Notes: generated from the sequence alone by a model not told the origin. DNA of 30,120 nt from a virus (IMGVR_UViG_3300030012_002987:1-30120), one strand, 5' to 3'; shown: positions 10,041 to 17,196, counted from the stretch's first letter. Translations and numbers: made by a program.

Positions 10041-10346
10041 ATGATTGCTGGAATTAAAAAACATCGTAAATTTGAAAAAACAAAACTTTCACCGATGGAA
10101 GAAATTGCTGAAAAAGTCACACTTGAAGATCAAATTGAATTGCAAACTTTAATGACTAAAATCAGAAAAGATGCAAGAGGTCGTTTCATGTATAGTCAAA
10201 AAGATGCACTTGCATTGTTGCCATTGTTCAACAAATACATTGATTCAAAAGTTGGAAAAAACATTTTCGGTTGTGGTGGTTGTGTCACAAAAGTTTTGCA
10301 AAAAATGCAACAATTGAACCAACTATGCCGAAACCAAACGAAATAG
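10041..10346 (+). CDS. Hypothetical protein with C-terminal GCGGC motif
   Basis: 101 residues, basic, no membrane segment. The N-terminal half is charged and helical; the C-terminal part holds 'FNKYID' and 'IFGCGGCVTKVLQKMQQL', whose two cysteines could bind metal or form a disulfide. I do not recognise a named family. The ATG at 10041 is preceded by an A-rich leader. It overlaps the next gene's ATG (10325) by 22 bp, which suggests translational coupling with that helix-turn-helix protein. Its position just ahead of the capsid operon promoter at 10711 leaves open an assembly or regulatory role. Confidence 0.65.
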   Translation: MIAGIKKHRKFEKTKLSPMEEIAEKVTLEDQIELQTLMTKIRKDARGRFMYSQKDALALLPLFNKYIDSKVGKNIFGCGGCVTKVLQKMQQLNQLCRNQTK

Positions 10347-10672
10347 ATCACATCAATGAATTTGTGGAAATTATCTGGTCAGAAGTTCAGACAAGATTTG
10401 GTGAATTTGCAACACCAAAAGATGTCATTTATCATCTTGTTGAAAGGGGAATTGCTGAACCAACAAGGTTGCGAAATTATTTGATCATCAAAGAATTTGA
10501 CAAACTATTGATCCAAAACAATGGTCATGTCACACACACATTCATGGATCTTTCAATCAAATATGAATTGTCAGATCGACAAGTTCAAGGTGTTGTCTAT
10601 AAATACAGAAAAAAGTTTGAAAAGAAGGCAAACATCAAAGCAAGAGAAAGAAAAAAACATTCAAAAAAATAA
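10325..10672 (+). CDS. Helix-turn-helix protein, possibly a late regulator
   Basis: The first good ATG is 10325, giving 115 residues, although the frame is open further upstream inside the preceding gene. The C-terminal third reads 'LSIKYELSDRQVQGVVYKYR' (about 77-96). This matches the recognition-helix pattern of Mor/C-type and other phage helix-turn-helix activators (hydrophobic-x3-Y-x-LS-x-RQV-x3). The tail is highly basic (KKFEKKANIKARERKKHSKK). The N-terminal half is helical, with 'GEFATPKDVIYHLVERGI'. It lies directly before the promoter box of the protease/capsid operon, which makes it a candidate activator of that promoter (inference). It could instead be a DNA-binding packaging or assembly accessory protein. 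Confidence 0.65.
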   Translation: MPKPNEIDHINEFVEIIWSEVQTRFGEFATPKDVIYHLVERGIAEPTRLRNYLIIKEFDKLLIQNNGHVTHTFMDLSIKYELSDRQVQGVVYKYRKKFEKKANIKARERKKHSKK

Positions 10673-10710
10673 ACTTCCTTAAATTTCGAAAACAAAAAAA
10701 TTTGACTTTG

Positions 10711-10718
10711 TATTTTTG
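10711..10718 (+). promoter_or_regulatory. Bacteroidota-type -7 box TATTTTTG before protease/capsid operon
   Basis: TATTTTTG matches the Bacteroidota -7 consensus TAnnTTTG exactly. It stands in the 51-bp gap before the head operon and ends 6 bp before the ATG at 10724. A transcript starting a few bases after the box would be nearly leaderless. A clear -33 TTTG is missing at 19-21 bp; TTTCG at 10684 is the nearest match. The box overlaps a GTG (10718), which argues against that GTG as the start codon. Confidence 0.6.
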
Positions 10719-10723
10719 TGACA

Positions 10724-11797
10724 ATGCAAAATTGGTTCGAAATAAGCAACAAAGCAAAAGAAACTGCTGATGTCTGGATTTATTCAGAAATTGGTGGATA
10801 TGACATCAATGCAAAATCTTTCATTGATGAAATCAAAGATCTAAAAGGAAAAAACTTGAATGTTCACATCAATTCACTTGGTGGTTCAGTTTTTGATGGT
10901 CTTGCAATTTACAATGCACTAAAATCACACAAAGGAAATGTCAACACAATAGTTGAAGGAATTGCAGCATCGATTGCATCGGTGATCGCAATGGCTGGTG
11001 ATACAATAGAAATGTCAAAGAATTCATTGTTCATGATCCACAATCCATTCACAATGGCTGGTGGTGATGCAGAAGAACTTCGAAAAACTGCAAATGTTCT
11101 TGACAAGATTCGTGATGAAATTGCAAACATATATGCTGAAAAAACTTCACAAGATCATGAAACACTTGTTGGTTTGATGGCTGCTGAAACATGGTTCAAT
11201 GCAAATGAAACACTTGAAATCGGTTTTGCAAACAAAGTTGGTGAAGCAGTTGAAATTGTTAACACATACGACATTTCAAATTTCAACAACATCACACATG
11301 ACAAAATAAATTCAATCTTAAACATAAAAAAAGAAAATATCATGGAAAATGTAAATTCAGAAAAAAATGTTGAAAAAGAAAATGGAATTCTTGATCAAAT
11401 AAAATCACTTATTGGAATGAAAAATGAAACAATTGAAATTTCAAATGATCATGAAGAAGGTCATGATGGTGACACACCAGCAGAAGATGTGGACTGGGCA
11501 AAAACTTATGAAGAAATGAAAGACAAGGTTGACAATCTTGAAGTTGCAGTTCACCGAATTGAAGAACAACTTGGAATGAAAGAAGAAGAAATTGCAGACA
11601 AAGCTGGACAATTGGAAACTGCAAATGATGCAATTGTGAATCTTGAAAATGAAATTTCAAAACTTAAAGCAACAAAAACAGATGTCATTGCATCTGCTGA
11701 TCCTAATGTGGGAACAAAAAAAGTTGAAGATGCAAATGCTGCATTTTTCAATGCAATGGTGAAAGGACTGCAAAGAAAAAGTGGTTCAAGAGAATAA
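10724..11797 (+). CDS. Prohead protease (ClpP/S14-like) fused to scaffold
   Basis: 357 residues from the ATG at 10724. Residues about 15-190 are a ClpP-like serine protease: 'INSLGGSVFDGLAIYNAL' forms the oxyanion region, 'EGIAASIASVIAMAGD' carries nucleophile Ser83, 'MIHNP' carries His106, and an acid is expected near Asp127 ('NVLDKIRDEIANIYAEKT'). Residues from about 207 to the end are acidic, Glu/Lys-rich and coiled coil (about 250-310), typical of a capsid scaffold. The enzyme matures the prohead by cutting scaffold and possibly capsid. It is 43 bp upstream of the major capsid gene. The GTG at 10718 lies inside the promoter box and is not preferred. An in-frame ATG at residue 207 may start a separate scaffold. 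Confidence 0.9.
   Translation: MQNWFEISNKAKETADVWIYSEIGGYDINAKSFIDEIKDLKGKNLNVHINSLGGSVFDGLAIYNALKSHKGNVNTIVEGIAASIASVIAMAGDTIEMSKNSLFMIHNPFTMAGGDAEELRKTANVLDKIRDEIANIYAEKTSQDHETLVGLMAAETWFNANETLEIGFANKVGEAVEIVNTYDISNFNNITHDKINSILNIKKENIMENVNSEKNVEKENGILDQIKSLIGMKNETIEISNDHEEGHDGDTPAEDVDWAKTYEEMKDKVDNLEVAVHRIEEQLGMKEEEIADKAGQLETANDAIVNLENEISKLKATKTDVIASADPNVGTKKVEDANAAFFNAMVKGLQRKSGSRE
11342..11797 (+). CDS. Nested scaffold protein from internal in-frame start
   Basis: An in-frame ATG at 11342 (Met207 of the protease) would give a 151-residue acidic coiled-coil protein, exactly the scaffold part without the protease. The bases before it (aaaaaaagaaaatatcatgg) are almost identical to those before the tail-tube start at 12859 (aaaaaaagataatatcatgg), and A-rich context is what marks starts in this genome. 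The junction lies in a low-complexity Asn/Lys linker. Lambda C/Nu3 is the known precedent for such nesting. I see the ATG and the context directly; separate translation is inferred. Confidence 0.5.
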   Translation: MENVNSEKNVEKENGILDQIKSLIGMKNETIEISNDHEEGHDGDTPAEDVDWAKTYEEMKDKVDNLEVAVHRIEEQLGMKEEEIADKAGQLETANDAIVNLENEISKLKATKTDVIASADPNVGTKKVEDANAAFFNAMVKGLQRKSGSRE

Positions 11798-11840
11798 ATA
11801 ATAAATAAATAAATTAAATAACAATTAAAAATCAATTATC

Positions 11841-12827
11841 ATGGCAAATGTAGCACTTGACAACATTTCGGCAACTTATAGTGGTGCGAATTTCAGCACA
11901 TTATTTCTTGAACCGATATTTAGAGATTCAGACATCATGCAATTTCGTGTGATTCCGAATGTAAAACACAAAATGAACTTATACACTGCTGATGCACTTT
12001 CGTGCATTGTGAAAAAATACACTGGTTGTGGTGATGCCGAATCTGGTGACTTTAATGTCAACGACAAGGTGATCACTGCTGGAAGAATGAGAGTTGCAGT
12101 TTCACAATGTCAAGATGCATTCTTCGGAACATATCTTGAAGAATCATTCAGAAATGGTGTCAATGTTTTCGATCTTCAAGGAACTGACTTGATGGACACA
12201 ATTCTTGCAAATGTTAGACAAGGAATTTCATCTGATGTTGTCAGAATAGCATGGTGGGGTGATACTGGTGCAACTGGTGATTCTGCATCTTGTTACAATT
12301 CAACAGATGGCTGGTGGAAATTATTCAAAGCAGACACTGGAACTGGTGGAATAGACACAAACAAAGTTTCAATTCCAAATGCATCTGCATTTGTTGATGG
12401 TGATGGAATCAAAGCACTTCGTGACTTATATGAAGCTGCACCAGCTGCACTTGCTGGTGTTCCAACAAATGAAAAAGCATTTTATGTTTCACCGAAAATT
12501 TACAATGATTATTTAAAAAGTATCGAAGGAACTTCATCTGATGCTGCTTATCAAGCACTGAAAAATGGTGGAAATGTGACATTCAGGGGAATTGAAGTTG
12601 TGCCGATGTATGGCTGGGAAGTTGCAGTGACACAATTGTCAGAAACTGATGATGTTCTTGCTTGTTATACTGCAAAACAAAATCTTGCAGTCGGAACAGA
12701 CACAACTGATCCAGAAGGGGAAATGAAAATTTTCTATGATGATTTAACTGAAAAAGTTTATGTGAGAGCATATTTCAAACTTGGTGTTCAGTTTTTACAT
12801 TCATCAATGACACAAATCGGATACTAA
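11841..12827 (+). CDS. Major capsid protein
   Basis: 328 residues directly downstream of the protease/scaffold gene, the standard place for the capsid protein. The sequence has the look of an HK97-fold capsid protein: a flexible N-terminus ('YSGANFSTLFLEPIFRDSD'), an alpha/beta core with 'AFYVSPKIYNDYLKSIEG' and 'FRGIEVVPMYGWE' (the 'G-x-x-V-x-P' strand common near the C-terminal third), and a beta-rich end with 'YVRAYFKLGVQFLHSSM'. It contains seven or more cysteines, unusual for capsids. The 43-bp leader is almost pure A/T, as expected of a highly translated gene in Bacteroidota. There is no obvious cleavable delta domain, in line with a separate scaffold. Identification by context and pattern is firm; the exact subfamily is not. 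Confidence 0.88.
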   Translation: MANVALDNISATYSGANFSTLFLEPIFRDSDIMQFRVIPNVKHKMNLYTADALSCIVKKYTGCGDAESGDFNVNDKVITAGRMRVAVSQCQDAFFGTYLEESFRNGVNVFDLQGTDLMDTILANVRQGISSDVVRIAWWGDTGATGDSASCYNSTDGWWKLFKADTGTGGIDTNKVSIPNASAFVDGDGIKALRDLYEAAPAALAGVPTNEKAFYVSPKIYNDYLKSIEGTSSDAAYQALKNGGNVTFRGIEVVPMYGWEVAVTQLSETDDVLACYTAKQNLAVGTDTTDPEGEMKIFYDDLTEKVYVRAYFKLGVQFLHSSMTQIGY

Positions 12828-12858
12828 TAAAATAATAATTTAAAAAAAAGATAATATC

Positions 12859-13407
12859 ATGGCAATAACAACTGGACACAATGTAGCATGTTGCGATAGA
12901 AACAGAAGGGGTGGAATCAAATGCATTTGGCTTGGAAATACAGACCAAATTGCATCAATCACTGCTGGTTCTGATCACAACTACACTGCAATCACAATGG
13001 TTGATCCAACAACCGATGTATTCTACAAATGGGAATTTGATCGTGGGACTGCTGGTTTCACTGCAAATGCAACAAGAGAAAATGGTTCAACTTTGATGGA
13101 AGTTTCACTTGAATTTTATATTCCAAAAATCACTGGTGTTGTAAACGAAAATTTAATGCAATTAGTGACTTCATGTGGTATCACTGCAATCATCGAAACT
13201 TATGCAGATGATTGTGGATCACCAGCAGAAACTTTCAAATTCATTCTTGGCTGGGACGAAATTTTTGAAGAAACTGCATACATGGAATTCACATCTGGTG
13301 AACAAGGAACTGGAACTGGTCTTCAAACTGCAAATGGAACACTGATCACTTTGACAACACAACAAGGTGAATATCCAAGACAAGTGGATTTCGTTATTCC
13401 AGTATAA
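12859..13407 (+). CDS. Probable major tail (tube) protein
   Basis: 182 residues, beta-rich and acidic, with no membrane segment or catalytic motif. It begins 31 bp after the capsid gene behind a strong A-rich start context and is followed by a hairpin terminator. Capsid plus this gene therefore form the head of a high-level transcript that stops here, which fits the second most abundant virion protein. The text 'EVSLEFYIPKITGVVNENLM' and 'GEQGTGTGLQTANGTLITL' is compatible with a tail-tube beta-barrel with a long loop. Alternatives are a capsid decoration protein or an N-terminal-Cys-rich accessory (CCDRNRRGGIKC near residues 11-22). Tail tube is my preference because no other tube candidate is present. 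Confidence 0.6.
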   Translation: MAITTGHNVACCDRNRRGGIKCIWLGNTDQIASITAGSDHNYTAITMVDPTTDVFYKWEFDRGTAGFTANATRENGSTLMEVSLEFYIPKITGVVNENLMQLVTSCGITAIIETYADDCGSPAETFKFILGWDEIFEETAYMEFTSGEQGTGTGLQTANGTLITLTTQQGEYPRQVDFVIPV

Positions 13408-13460
13408 TTTTTGAAACATTATTTTTTGCGAATGTCATTCGTGAAGATATGAACATTCAG

Positions 13461-13495
13461 ATGGTGACATTTCAACAAGGGGTGTCACCATTTTT
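13461..13495 (+). terminator. Hairpin terminator after capsid/tail-tube genes
   Basis: Perfect 9-bp arms atggtgaca (13461-13469) and tgtcaccat (13483-13491). The stem can continue inward through three T-G wobbles and one C-G pair to an AACAA loop. It is followed at once by a T5 run. A smaller hairpin (cgaat/attcg, 13429-13441) precedes it. It lies 54 bp after the tail-tube stop, and with the promoter at 13509 it splits the head genes into two transcription units. Confidence 0.85.
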
Positions 13496-13508
13496 GTTTG
13501 AAAAACTT

Positions 13509-13516
13509 TAAATTTG
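13509..13516 (+). promoter_or_regulatory. -7 box TAAATTTG before portal operon
   Basis: TAAATTTG fits TAnnTTTG exactly and sits 18 bp before the ATG at 13535, just behind the terminator. TTTG copies lie at 13493-13500, but the spacing (8-12 bp) is too short for a normal -33 element. It probably restarts transcription for the portal, connector, fibre and lysis genes. Confidence 0.55.
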
Positions 13517-13534
13517 TAATAAAAAAATAAAATC

Positions 13535-13738
13535 ATGGCAAAATATAAATTGACAAAAAGCATTGCGAATTCTCAATCATTTAGATTTGAAGGTGTTAAA
13601 TATGTGACAAGAATCATTTCTGACAAGCAATTGAAAGAATTGTATAAAAAAGAATGTCCATTCGTTATTGAAGAAAAACCAAAACCATCAAAGAAAAAAT
13701 CAAATGAAAAAGAAGAATCTGCAAAAGACACTGAATAA
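13535..13738 (+). CDS. Small basic protein upstream of portal
   Basis: 67 residues. The N-terminal 45 are folded-looking ('SFRFEGVKYVTRIISDKQLKELY'); the C-terminus is a run of Lys, Ser and Glu (KPKPSKKKSNEKEESAKD) that is probably disordered. It overlaps the portal ATG at 13704 by 35 bp, suggesting coupled translation. Small proteins with a short beta start and a Lys/Glu tail are frequent between tail-tube and portal genes in related phages, but I know no function. It could be a connector accessory. The ATG at 13535 follows an A-rich leader behind the promoter at 13509. Confidence 0.65.
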   Translation: MAKYKLTKSIANSQSFRFEGVKYVTRIISDKQLKELYKKECPFVIEEKPKPSKKKSNEKEESAKDTE

Positions 13739-14936
13739 AATTTCACAAGCTGCTGGTTTTGCGAAATTTGATGTGATCAATCTTGCAGTTCCAGAATCCA
13801 TTGAAGAAATCAGTGGTGTTTCAAATGTTGCAACACCATACATTCCTTTCGGTGCAAACAATTTATTTCCACAATTTCTTGCAGAAATAGCAAGACAATC
13901 ACCGACACATCGTGCAATTCTTGGACAAAAGAAAATTTTGTCAGTTGGAAAAGAATTTCAAAGTGAATCAGAACAATTGATGTCATTTGTTGATGCTATC
14001 AATCCACAAGAATCACTTCGTGATGTTTATGGAAAAATTATGTTTGATTATTATTGTTTTGGAAATGCATATCTTGAAGTTGTAAAACACAACAATGGTG
14101 TGAACTTGTATCACATTGATGCAACAAAAGTTCGAATTGCTAAAGATCAAAAACATGTTTATATTCATGCAGATTGGTCAAACTACAATCAAAGCAAAAA
14201 ACAACAAGTGATTCTTCCGATGTATCCAAATTTTGAAAACAACACATCGATCATTCATTTCAAAGATTATGAACCGACTTTCAACTATTATGGTTTGCCA
14301 GATTTTGTGGCTGCATTGTCATGGTTGTCAATTGATAATTTGTTGCAATCATACAACAAAAACAAATTTGAAAACAATTTCATGCCATCTGCAATTGTTG
14401 AAATCAATGGTGACATGGGTGAAGAAGAAGCTGAAAAATTAGTTCGTGATGCACAACAAAGATGGACTGGAAAAAACAACAATTCAAAAATTTTGTTTCT
14501 TGTCAAGAATGGTGACACAAAACCAGCAAACATCACAATGTTGTCAGACAATGCTGATGGATCATTCATGGAATTGCAAAAACTAACAAGTCAAAACATC
14601 ATCACTGCACATCGATTTCAACCAGCAATGTCTGGAATTGTTTCTTCTGGAAAAATGTCAAACACTGGGAATGAAATCAGAATTGCATGGGAAATGGTCA
14701 TGGGAACTTTGATCAAAGATGTTGAAGGTGTGGTCTTGAAAAAAATCAGATCAGTGATCAATGAAATGACACCATTGAATGCAGATGATCTTGAAATCAT
14801 TTATGAACCACCGATTTCATATCTTGCAGACATCAATCCAGCAGAAATTTTGACAATCAATGAACAAAGGGTGATGCTCGGTTTTGATCCGATTGACAAT
14901 GGTGATATATTTAAAAAATCAAATAAAACGAATTAA
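13704..14936 (+). CDS. Portal protein
   Basis: 410 residues from the first ATG of the frame (13704); the upstream extension would need a TTG and lies deep in the preceding gene. The pattern is that of the phage portal family (PBSX/HK97 type): 'YIPFGANNLFPQFLAEIA' near the N-terminus, 'FGNAYLEVV', 'IIHFKDYEPTFNYYGLPDF' (the 'yGlP' motif), 'NFMPSAIVEINGDMGEEEA', 'MELQKLTSQNIITAHRFQP' and a C-terminal 'NPAEILTINEQRVMLGFDP' (the 'lT.NE.R..lG..P' motif). Twelve copies form the DNA channel at one capsid vertex and bind the terminase. It is unusual that it follows capsid and tail-tube genes rather than the terminase. Confidence 0.92.
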   Translation: MKKKNLQKTLNKISQAAGFAKFDVINLAVPESIEEISGVSNVATPYIPFGANNLFPQFLAEIARQSPTHRAILGQKKILSVGKEFQSESEQLMSFVDAINPQESLRDVYGKIMFDYYCFGNAYLEVVKHNNGVNLYHIDATKVRIAKDQKHVYIHADWSNYNQSKKQQVILPMYPNFENNTSIIHFKDYEPTFNYYGLPDFVAALSWLSIDNLLQSYNKNKFENNFMPSAIVEINGDMGEEEAEKLVRDAQQRWTGKNNNSKILFLVKNGDTKPANITMLSDNADGSFMELQKLTSQNIITAHRFQPAMSGIVSSGKMSNTGNEIRIAWEMVMGTLIKDVEGVVLKKIRSVINEMTPLNADDLEIIYEPPISYLADINPAEILTINEQRVMLGFDPIDNGDIFKKSNKTN

Positions 14937-14938
14937 GA

Positions 14939-15472
14939 ATGGCACTGACAAACAACTACATGGCTGATGATGCATTTTTGACTGCACAAGAAGTGATCAA
15001 TCTTGCATTCACAAACAAAAACACTGATCCAGAATTGATCAACAAAGAAATTCTGGTTTTGACTGAAATTGCACACATAAAAGAAGAACTTGGTGAAGAA
15101 TTTTTCATTCATTTGAAAGATGCATTCACTGCTGGAACACAATCAACTGATGAAACTGCATTGATGAACAACTGGATCAAACCATGTCTTGCATGGTTCA
15201 CAAGATTTGAATTGATTCTTGAAATACAAAATCAATCAACTTCAAGTGGTATTGTTCACAACATGCCAGAATTTGCTGGTGTTGTCAATGCAACAGAATT
15301 GAATGTATATAAACAAGACACCTATCGAAAAGCAAAAGTGATGTTGTCTGCAATGATGAAGTTTTTGGAAGACAACACAAGTTCTTTTCCAGAATATGCA
15401 AATGCATCTTCATCATGTGTTGATGGAAAAACTGCTGGTGTCAACAAAAATCATGGTTTTATCATTTATTAA
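14939..15472 (+). CDS. Candidate head-tail connector protein
   Basis: 177 residues, starting 2 bp after the portal stop. It is mostly helical ('TAQEVINLAFTNKNTDPELI', 'IKEELGEEFFIHLKDAF', then 'WIKPCLAWFTRFELILEIQ' and a helix with 'DTYRKAKVMLSAMMKFLED'). The ending 'NKNHGFIIY' is short and hydrophobic. A small helical protein directly behind the portal is normally an adaptor or connector that extends the portal ring. I see no enzymatic motif. The assignment rests on position and overall helical character, and no named domain can be asserted with certainty. Confidence 0.5.
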   Translation: MALTNNYMADDAFLTAQEVINLAFTNKNTDPELINKEILVLTEIAHIKEELGEEFFIHLKDAFTAGTQSTDETALMNNWIKPCLAWFTRFELILEIQNQSTSSGIVHNMPEFAGVVNATELNVYKQDTYRKAKVMLSAMMKFLEDNTSSFPEYANASSSCVDGKTAGVNKNHGFIIY

Positions 15473-15483
15473 AATTTTCAAAT

Positions 15484-16068
15484 ATGCCATTGCCGATTCC
15501 AAAAAAAGAAGAAAAAAAATCAGAATTCATTGCAAGATGCATGTCTGATCAAGTGATGGTCGGTGAATTTCCAAATGTTGCACAAAGAGTTGCAGTTTGT
15601 CAAAAGCAATTTGAAGATCCATCAGTGAAATCTGAACCAAAAAATGATGAAAAAGTCAGAAGAAATCCAGATTGTCCAGATGGCTGGGAACATCAAATGC
15701 CAGATGGATCATACATGTGTGGAAAAAAACACAAAACAACAAAAAAGAAATCACCTTATGGAAATGAATCTTTTGATGACTATCCAAAAGCAGCAACAGA
15801 AAATGCAAAAAGGGTTTTGAAGTGGGTTGATGAAAATGGCTGGGGTGATTGTCTTGAAGCAACTGGAAAACAAAGATGTCATCAAATTGCAAATCGTGAA
15901 CCATTAAGTCGTGACACAATCGCAAGAATTGCAAGTTTCAAAAGACATCAACAACACAAAGATGTTCCATTTGATGAAGGGTGTGGTGGTCTTGCTTGGA
16001 ATGCATGGGGTGGAACAGAAATGATTGAATGGTCAATCAGAAAACTTGAACAAATAGATAATAATTAA
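15484..16068 (+). CDS. Head-associated protein with conserved C-terminal domain of unknown function
   Basis: 194 residues in three parts. The N-terminus carries 'SEFIARCMSDQVMVGEFP' and 'QRVAVCQKQFED', a short motif common in phage head-gene products. The middle is a charged linker with a Cys pair (CPDG...MCGKK). The C-terminal 100 residues ('YPKAATENAKRVLKWVDENG', 'QIANREPLSRDTIARIASFK', 'DEGCGGLAWNAWGGTEMIEW', ending 'IRKLEQID') match a domain often found near, or fused to, prohead proteases and portals in phages and prophages. Its function is unknown to me. The gene follows the connector candidate by 11 bp, so a head-assembly role is likely. The conserved Trp and His residues would suit a binding or minor enzymatic role. 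Confidence 0.65.
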   Translation: MPLPIPKKEEKKSEFIARCMSDQVMVGEFPNVAQRVAVCQKQFEDPSVKSEPKNDEKVRRNPDCPDGWEHQMPDGSYMCGKKHKTTKKKSPYGNESFDDYPKAATENAKRVLKWVDENGWGDCLEATGKQRCHQIANREPLSRDTIARIASFKRHQQHKDVPFDEGCGGLAWNAWGGTEMIEWSIRKLEQIDNN

Positions 16069-16080
16069 AAAAAAACAAAC

Positions 16081-16836
16081 ATGTCAAATCTTCATAAAAA
16101 TCTTGCAAACGATCAACTTCACAATCCAAAAGATTTCAGTGGTGCAGCAAACGACACTTTTTTGTCAAAGAATGCATCTGGAAATCTTGAATGGAAATCT
16201 GCTGGTGCAGTCAGTGGTGTTTCACAAATAACTGCTGGAACTGGAATCACTATTTCACCAACTTCTGGAATTGGAAATGTGACTATCAATTCAACTGCAA
16301 CTGGGGGTGGCGATCCACAAACAAGTCATTCTTGGCGACATTGTGTGACACCACCAGCATCAAAAAGTGAAGAACCAAGATTTTTTTTGATGGATTCACC
16401 TTGTGCAACTGAAAGAACAAATCCATTTCATTCACAAGTTCCAGTTCTGATTCCATCACTTGCATCAACAATTCTGGTTGATTATCGGCTTGTTCTTGGA
16501 TCTGCAATTCATTGTGTTGATTCAACAAATCCATTGATGATCAGATTCAATGGAATAGGTCAAAATTTAAGTGGTGGAAATGGATCAATTGCTTTATATG
16601 CAGCAGATTTCACTGGACATTGTGCAACAGATGGTGAACTTCCACCAAATGTTGATTGTGAAAAAATTTGTCAAATCAATTTCAATGCAGCAACAAAACC
16701 ATTGTTTTGCTGGAATTTAGAAACACCAAGTGATTTTGCAAATGTCTTGACACTTGGAAAACTTGTTTTTCCAGTGATTGCAGTTGACAAAGGTGTCACA
16801 ACTTATTCTGCAACAATGCGATTTGTGCAAACATAA
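16081..16836 (+). CDS. Fibre-like virion protein
   Basis: 251 residues. The N-terminus 'HNPKDFSGAANDTFLSKNA' followed by 'SGNLEWKSAG' and then 'ISPTSGIGNVTINST' is the pattern of tail-fibre or structural-fibre stems in many phages ('H.PK.F..A.N.t...k...G.l.W', 'GtGi.is...G.vtI'). The remainder (about 80-251) is a Cys-containing beta-rich domain, with cysteines spread so that disulfides are possible outside the cell. Position: after head genes and before lysis, where host-recognition proteins often sit. A T8 run occurs at 16381-16388. Receptor binding is inferred. It could instead be a capsid-surface fibre, because the nearby genes are head rather than tail genes. Confidence 0.65.
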   Translation: MSNLHKNLANDQLHNPKDFSGAANDTFLSKNASGNLEWKSAGAVSGVSQITAGTGITISPTSGIGNVTINSTATGGGDPQTSHSWRHCVTPPASKSEEPRFFLMDSPCATERTNPFHSQVPVLIPSLASTILVDYRLVLGSAIHCVDSTNPLMIRFNGIGQNLSGGNGSIALYAADFTGHCATDGELPPNVDCEKICQINFNAATKPLFCWNLETPSDFANVLTLGKLVFPVIAVDKGVTTYSATMRFVQT

Positions 16837-16874
16837 AAACAACAAAATTGATTGAACTAAAAAAATATAATAAA

Positions 16875-17057
16875 ATGAACGAAATGATCGAAAGAATTTG
16901 TCCGACAACAATTTTGTTGAATGTTTCTGCAATAGGTATTTCAATGACTGATCTTGAACTTGGTTTGAAAATGCTTTCTTATACTGCTGCAATTGTATGG
17001 ACAACCATCAAAATTGCAAAGGAAATTCAAATGTGGAATCAAAATTCTAAAAAATAA
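16875..17057 (+). CDS. Small membrane protein, holin candidate 1
   Basis: 60 residues from the ATG at 16875, preceded by aaaaaatataataaa. A TTG start at 16848 would add nine residues, but the ATG has the usual local context. Two hydrophobic segments (about 8-27 and 30-48, 'ICPTTILLNVSAIGISMTDL' and 'LKMLSYTAAIVWTTIKIAKE') with a short polar turn and a charged C-terminus suggest two membrane helices. Small two-helix proteins just upstream of the amidase are classic holins. A second such protein follows the amidase at 17709. Which of the two makes the lethal hole and which is an antiholin or other helper cannot be told from sequence. Confidence 0.65.
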   Translation: MNEMIERICPTTILLNVSAIGISMTDLELGLKMLSYTAAIVWTTIKIAKEIQMWNQNSKK

Positions 17058-17061
17058 AATC

Positions 17062-17196
17062 ATGGCAAAAAAGAACATGTTTGTTTTTCGTGAAGTTAAA
17101 CACAAAAAAAGAAAAGGTGTTCATGCCAAATCAAAAAGTTCCAAGAATAAAAATTCAAGGAACTATGTAAAACCATACAATGCACAAGGAAGATGA
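17062..17196 (+). CDS. Very small basic protein
   Basis: 44 residues from the ATG at 17062 (context aaaataaaatcatgg); too short for many gene callers. It is strongly positive: Lys, Arg, His, Ser and Asn make up most of it. The end 'VHAKSKSSKNKNSRNYVKPY' then 'NAQGR' follows a pattern I have seen in tiny proteins of other Bacteroidota phages (K-R-K-G-[VI]-H-[AS]-K..SKNKNS.NY.K.Y..QG[RK]). It overlaps the amidase start by ATGA (17193-17196), so the two are translationally coupled. Function unknown. It could bind nucleic acid, ribosome or anionic lipid. Confidence 0.75.
   Translation: MAKKNMFVFREVKHKKRKGVHAKSKSSKNKNSRNYVKPYNAQGR

Noticed and set aside
10718-10723. GTG at 10718 as start of the protease
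   Set aside because: It overlaps the last base of TATTTTTG, so it would not be in the mRNA from that promoter; the ATG at 10724 has the better context.
13668-13703. Upstream extension of the portal to a TTG at 13668
   Set aside because: The extra residues are Lys/Asn/Gln text from the overlapping gene; the first ATG (13704) gives a normal portal N-terminus.
16381-16388. T8 run in the fibre-like gene as a phase-variable or frameshift site
   Set aside because: No long alternative frame follows it, and such runs are common in this AT-rich sequence.
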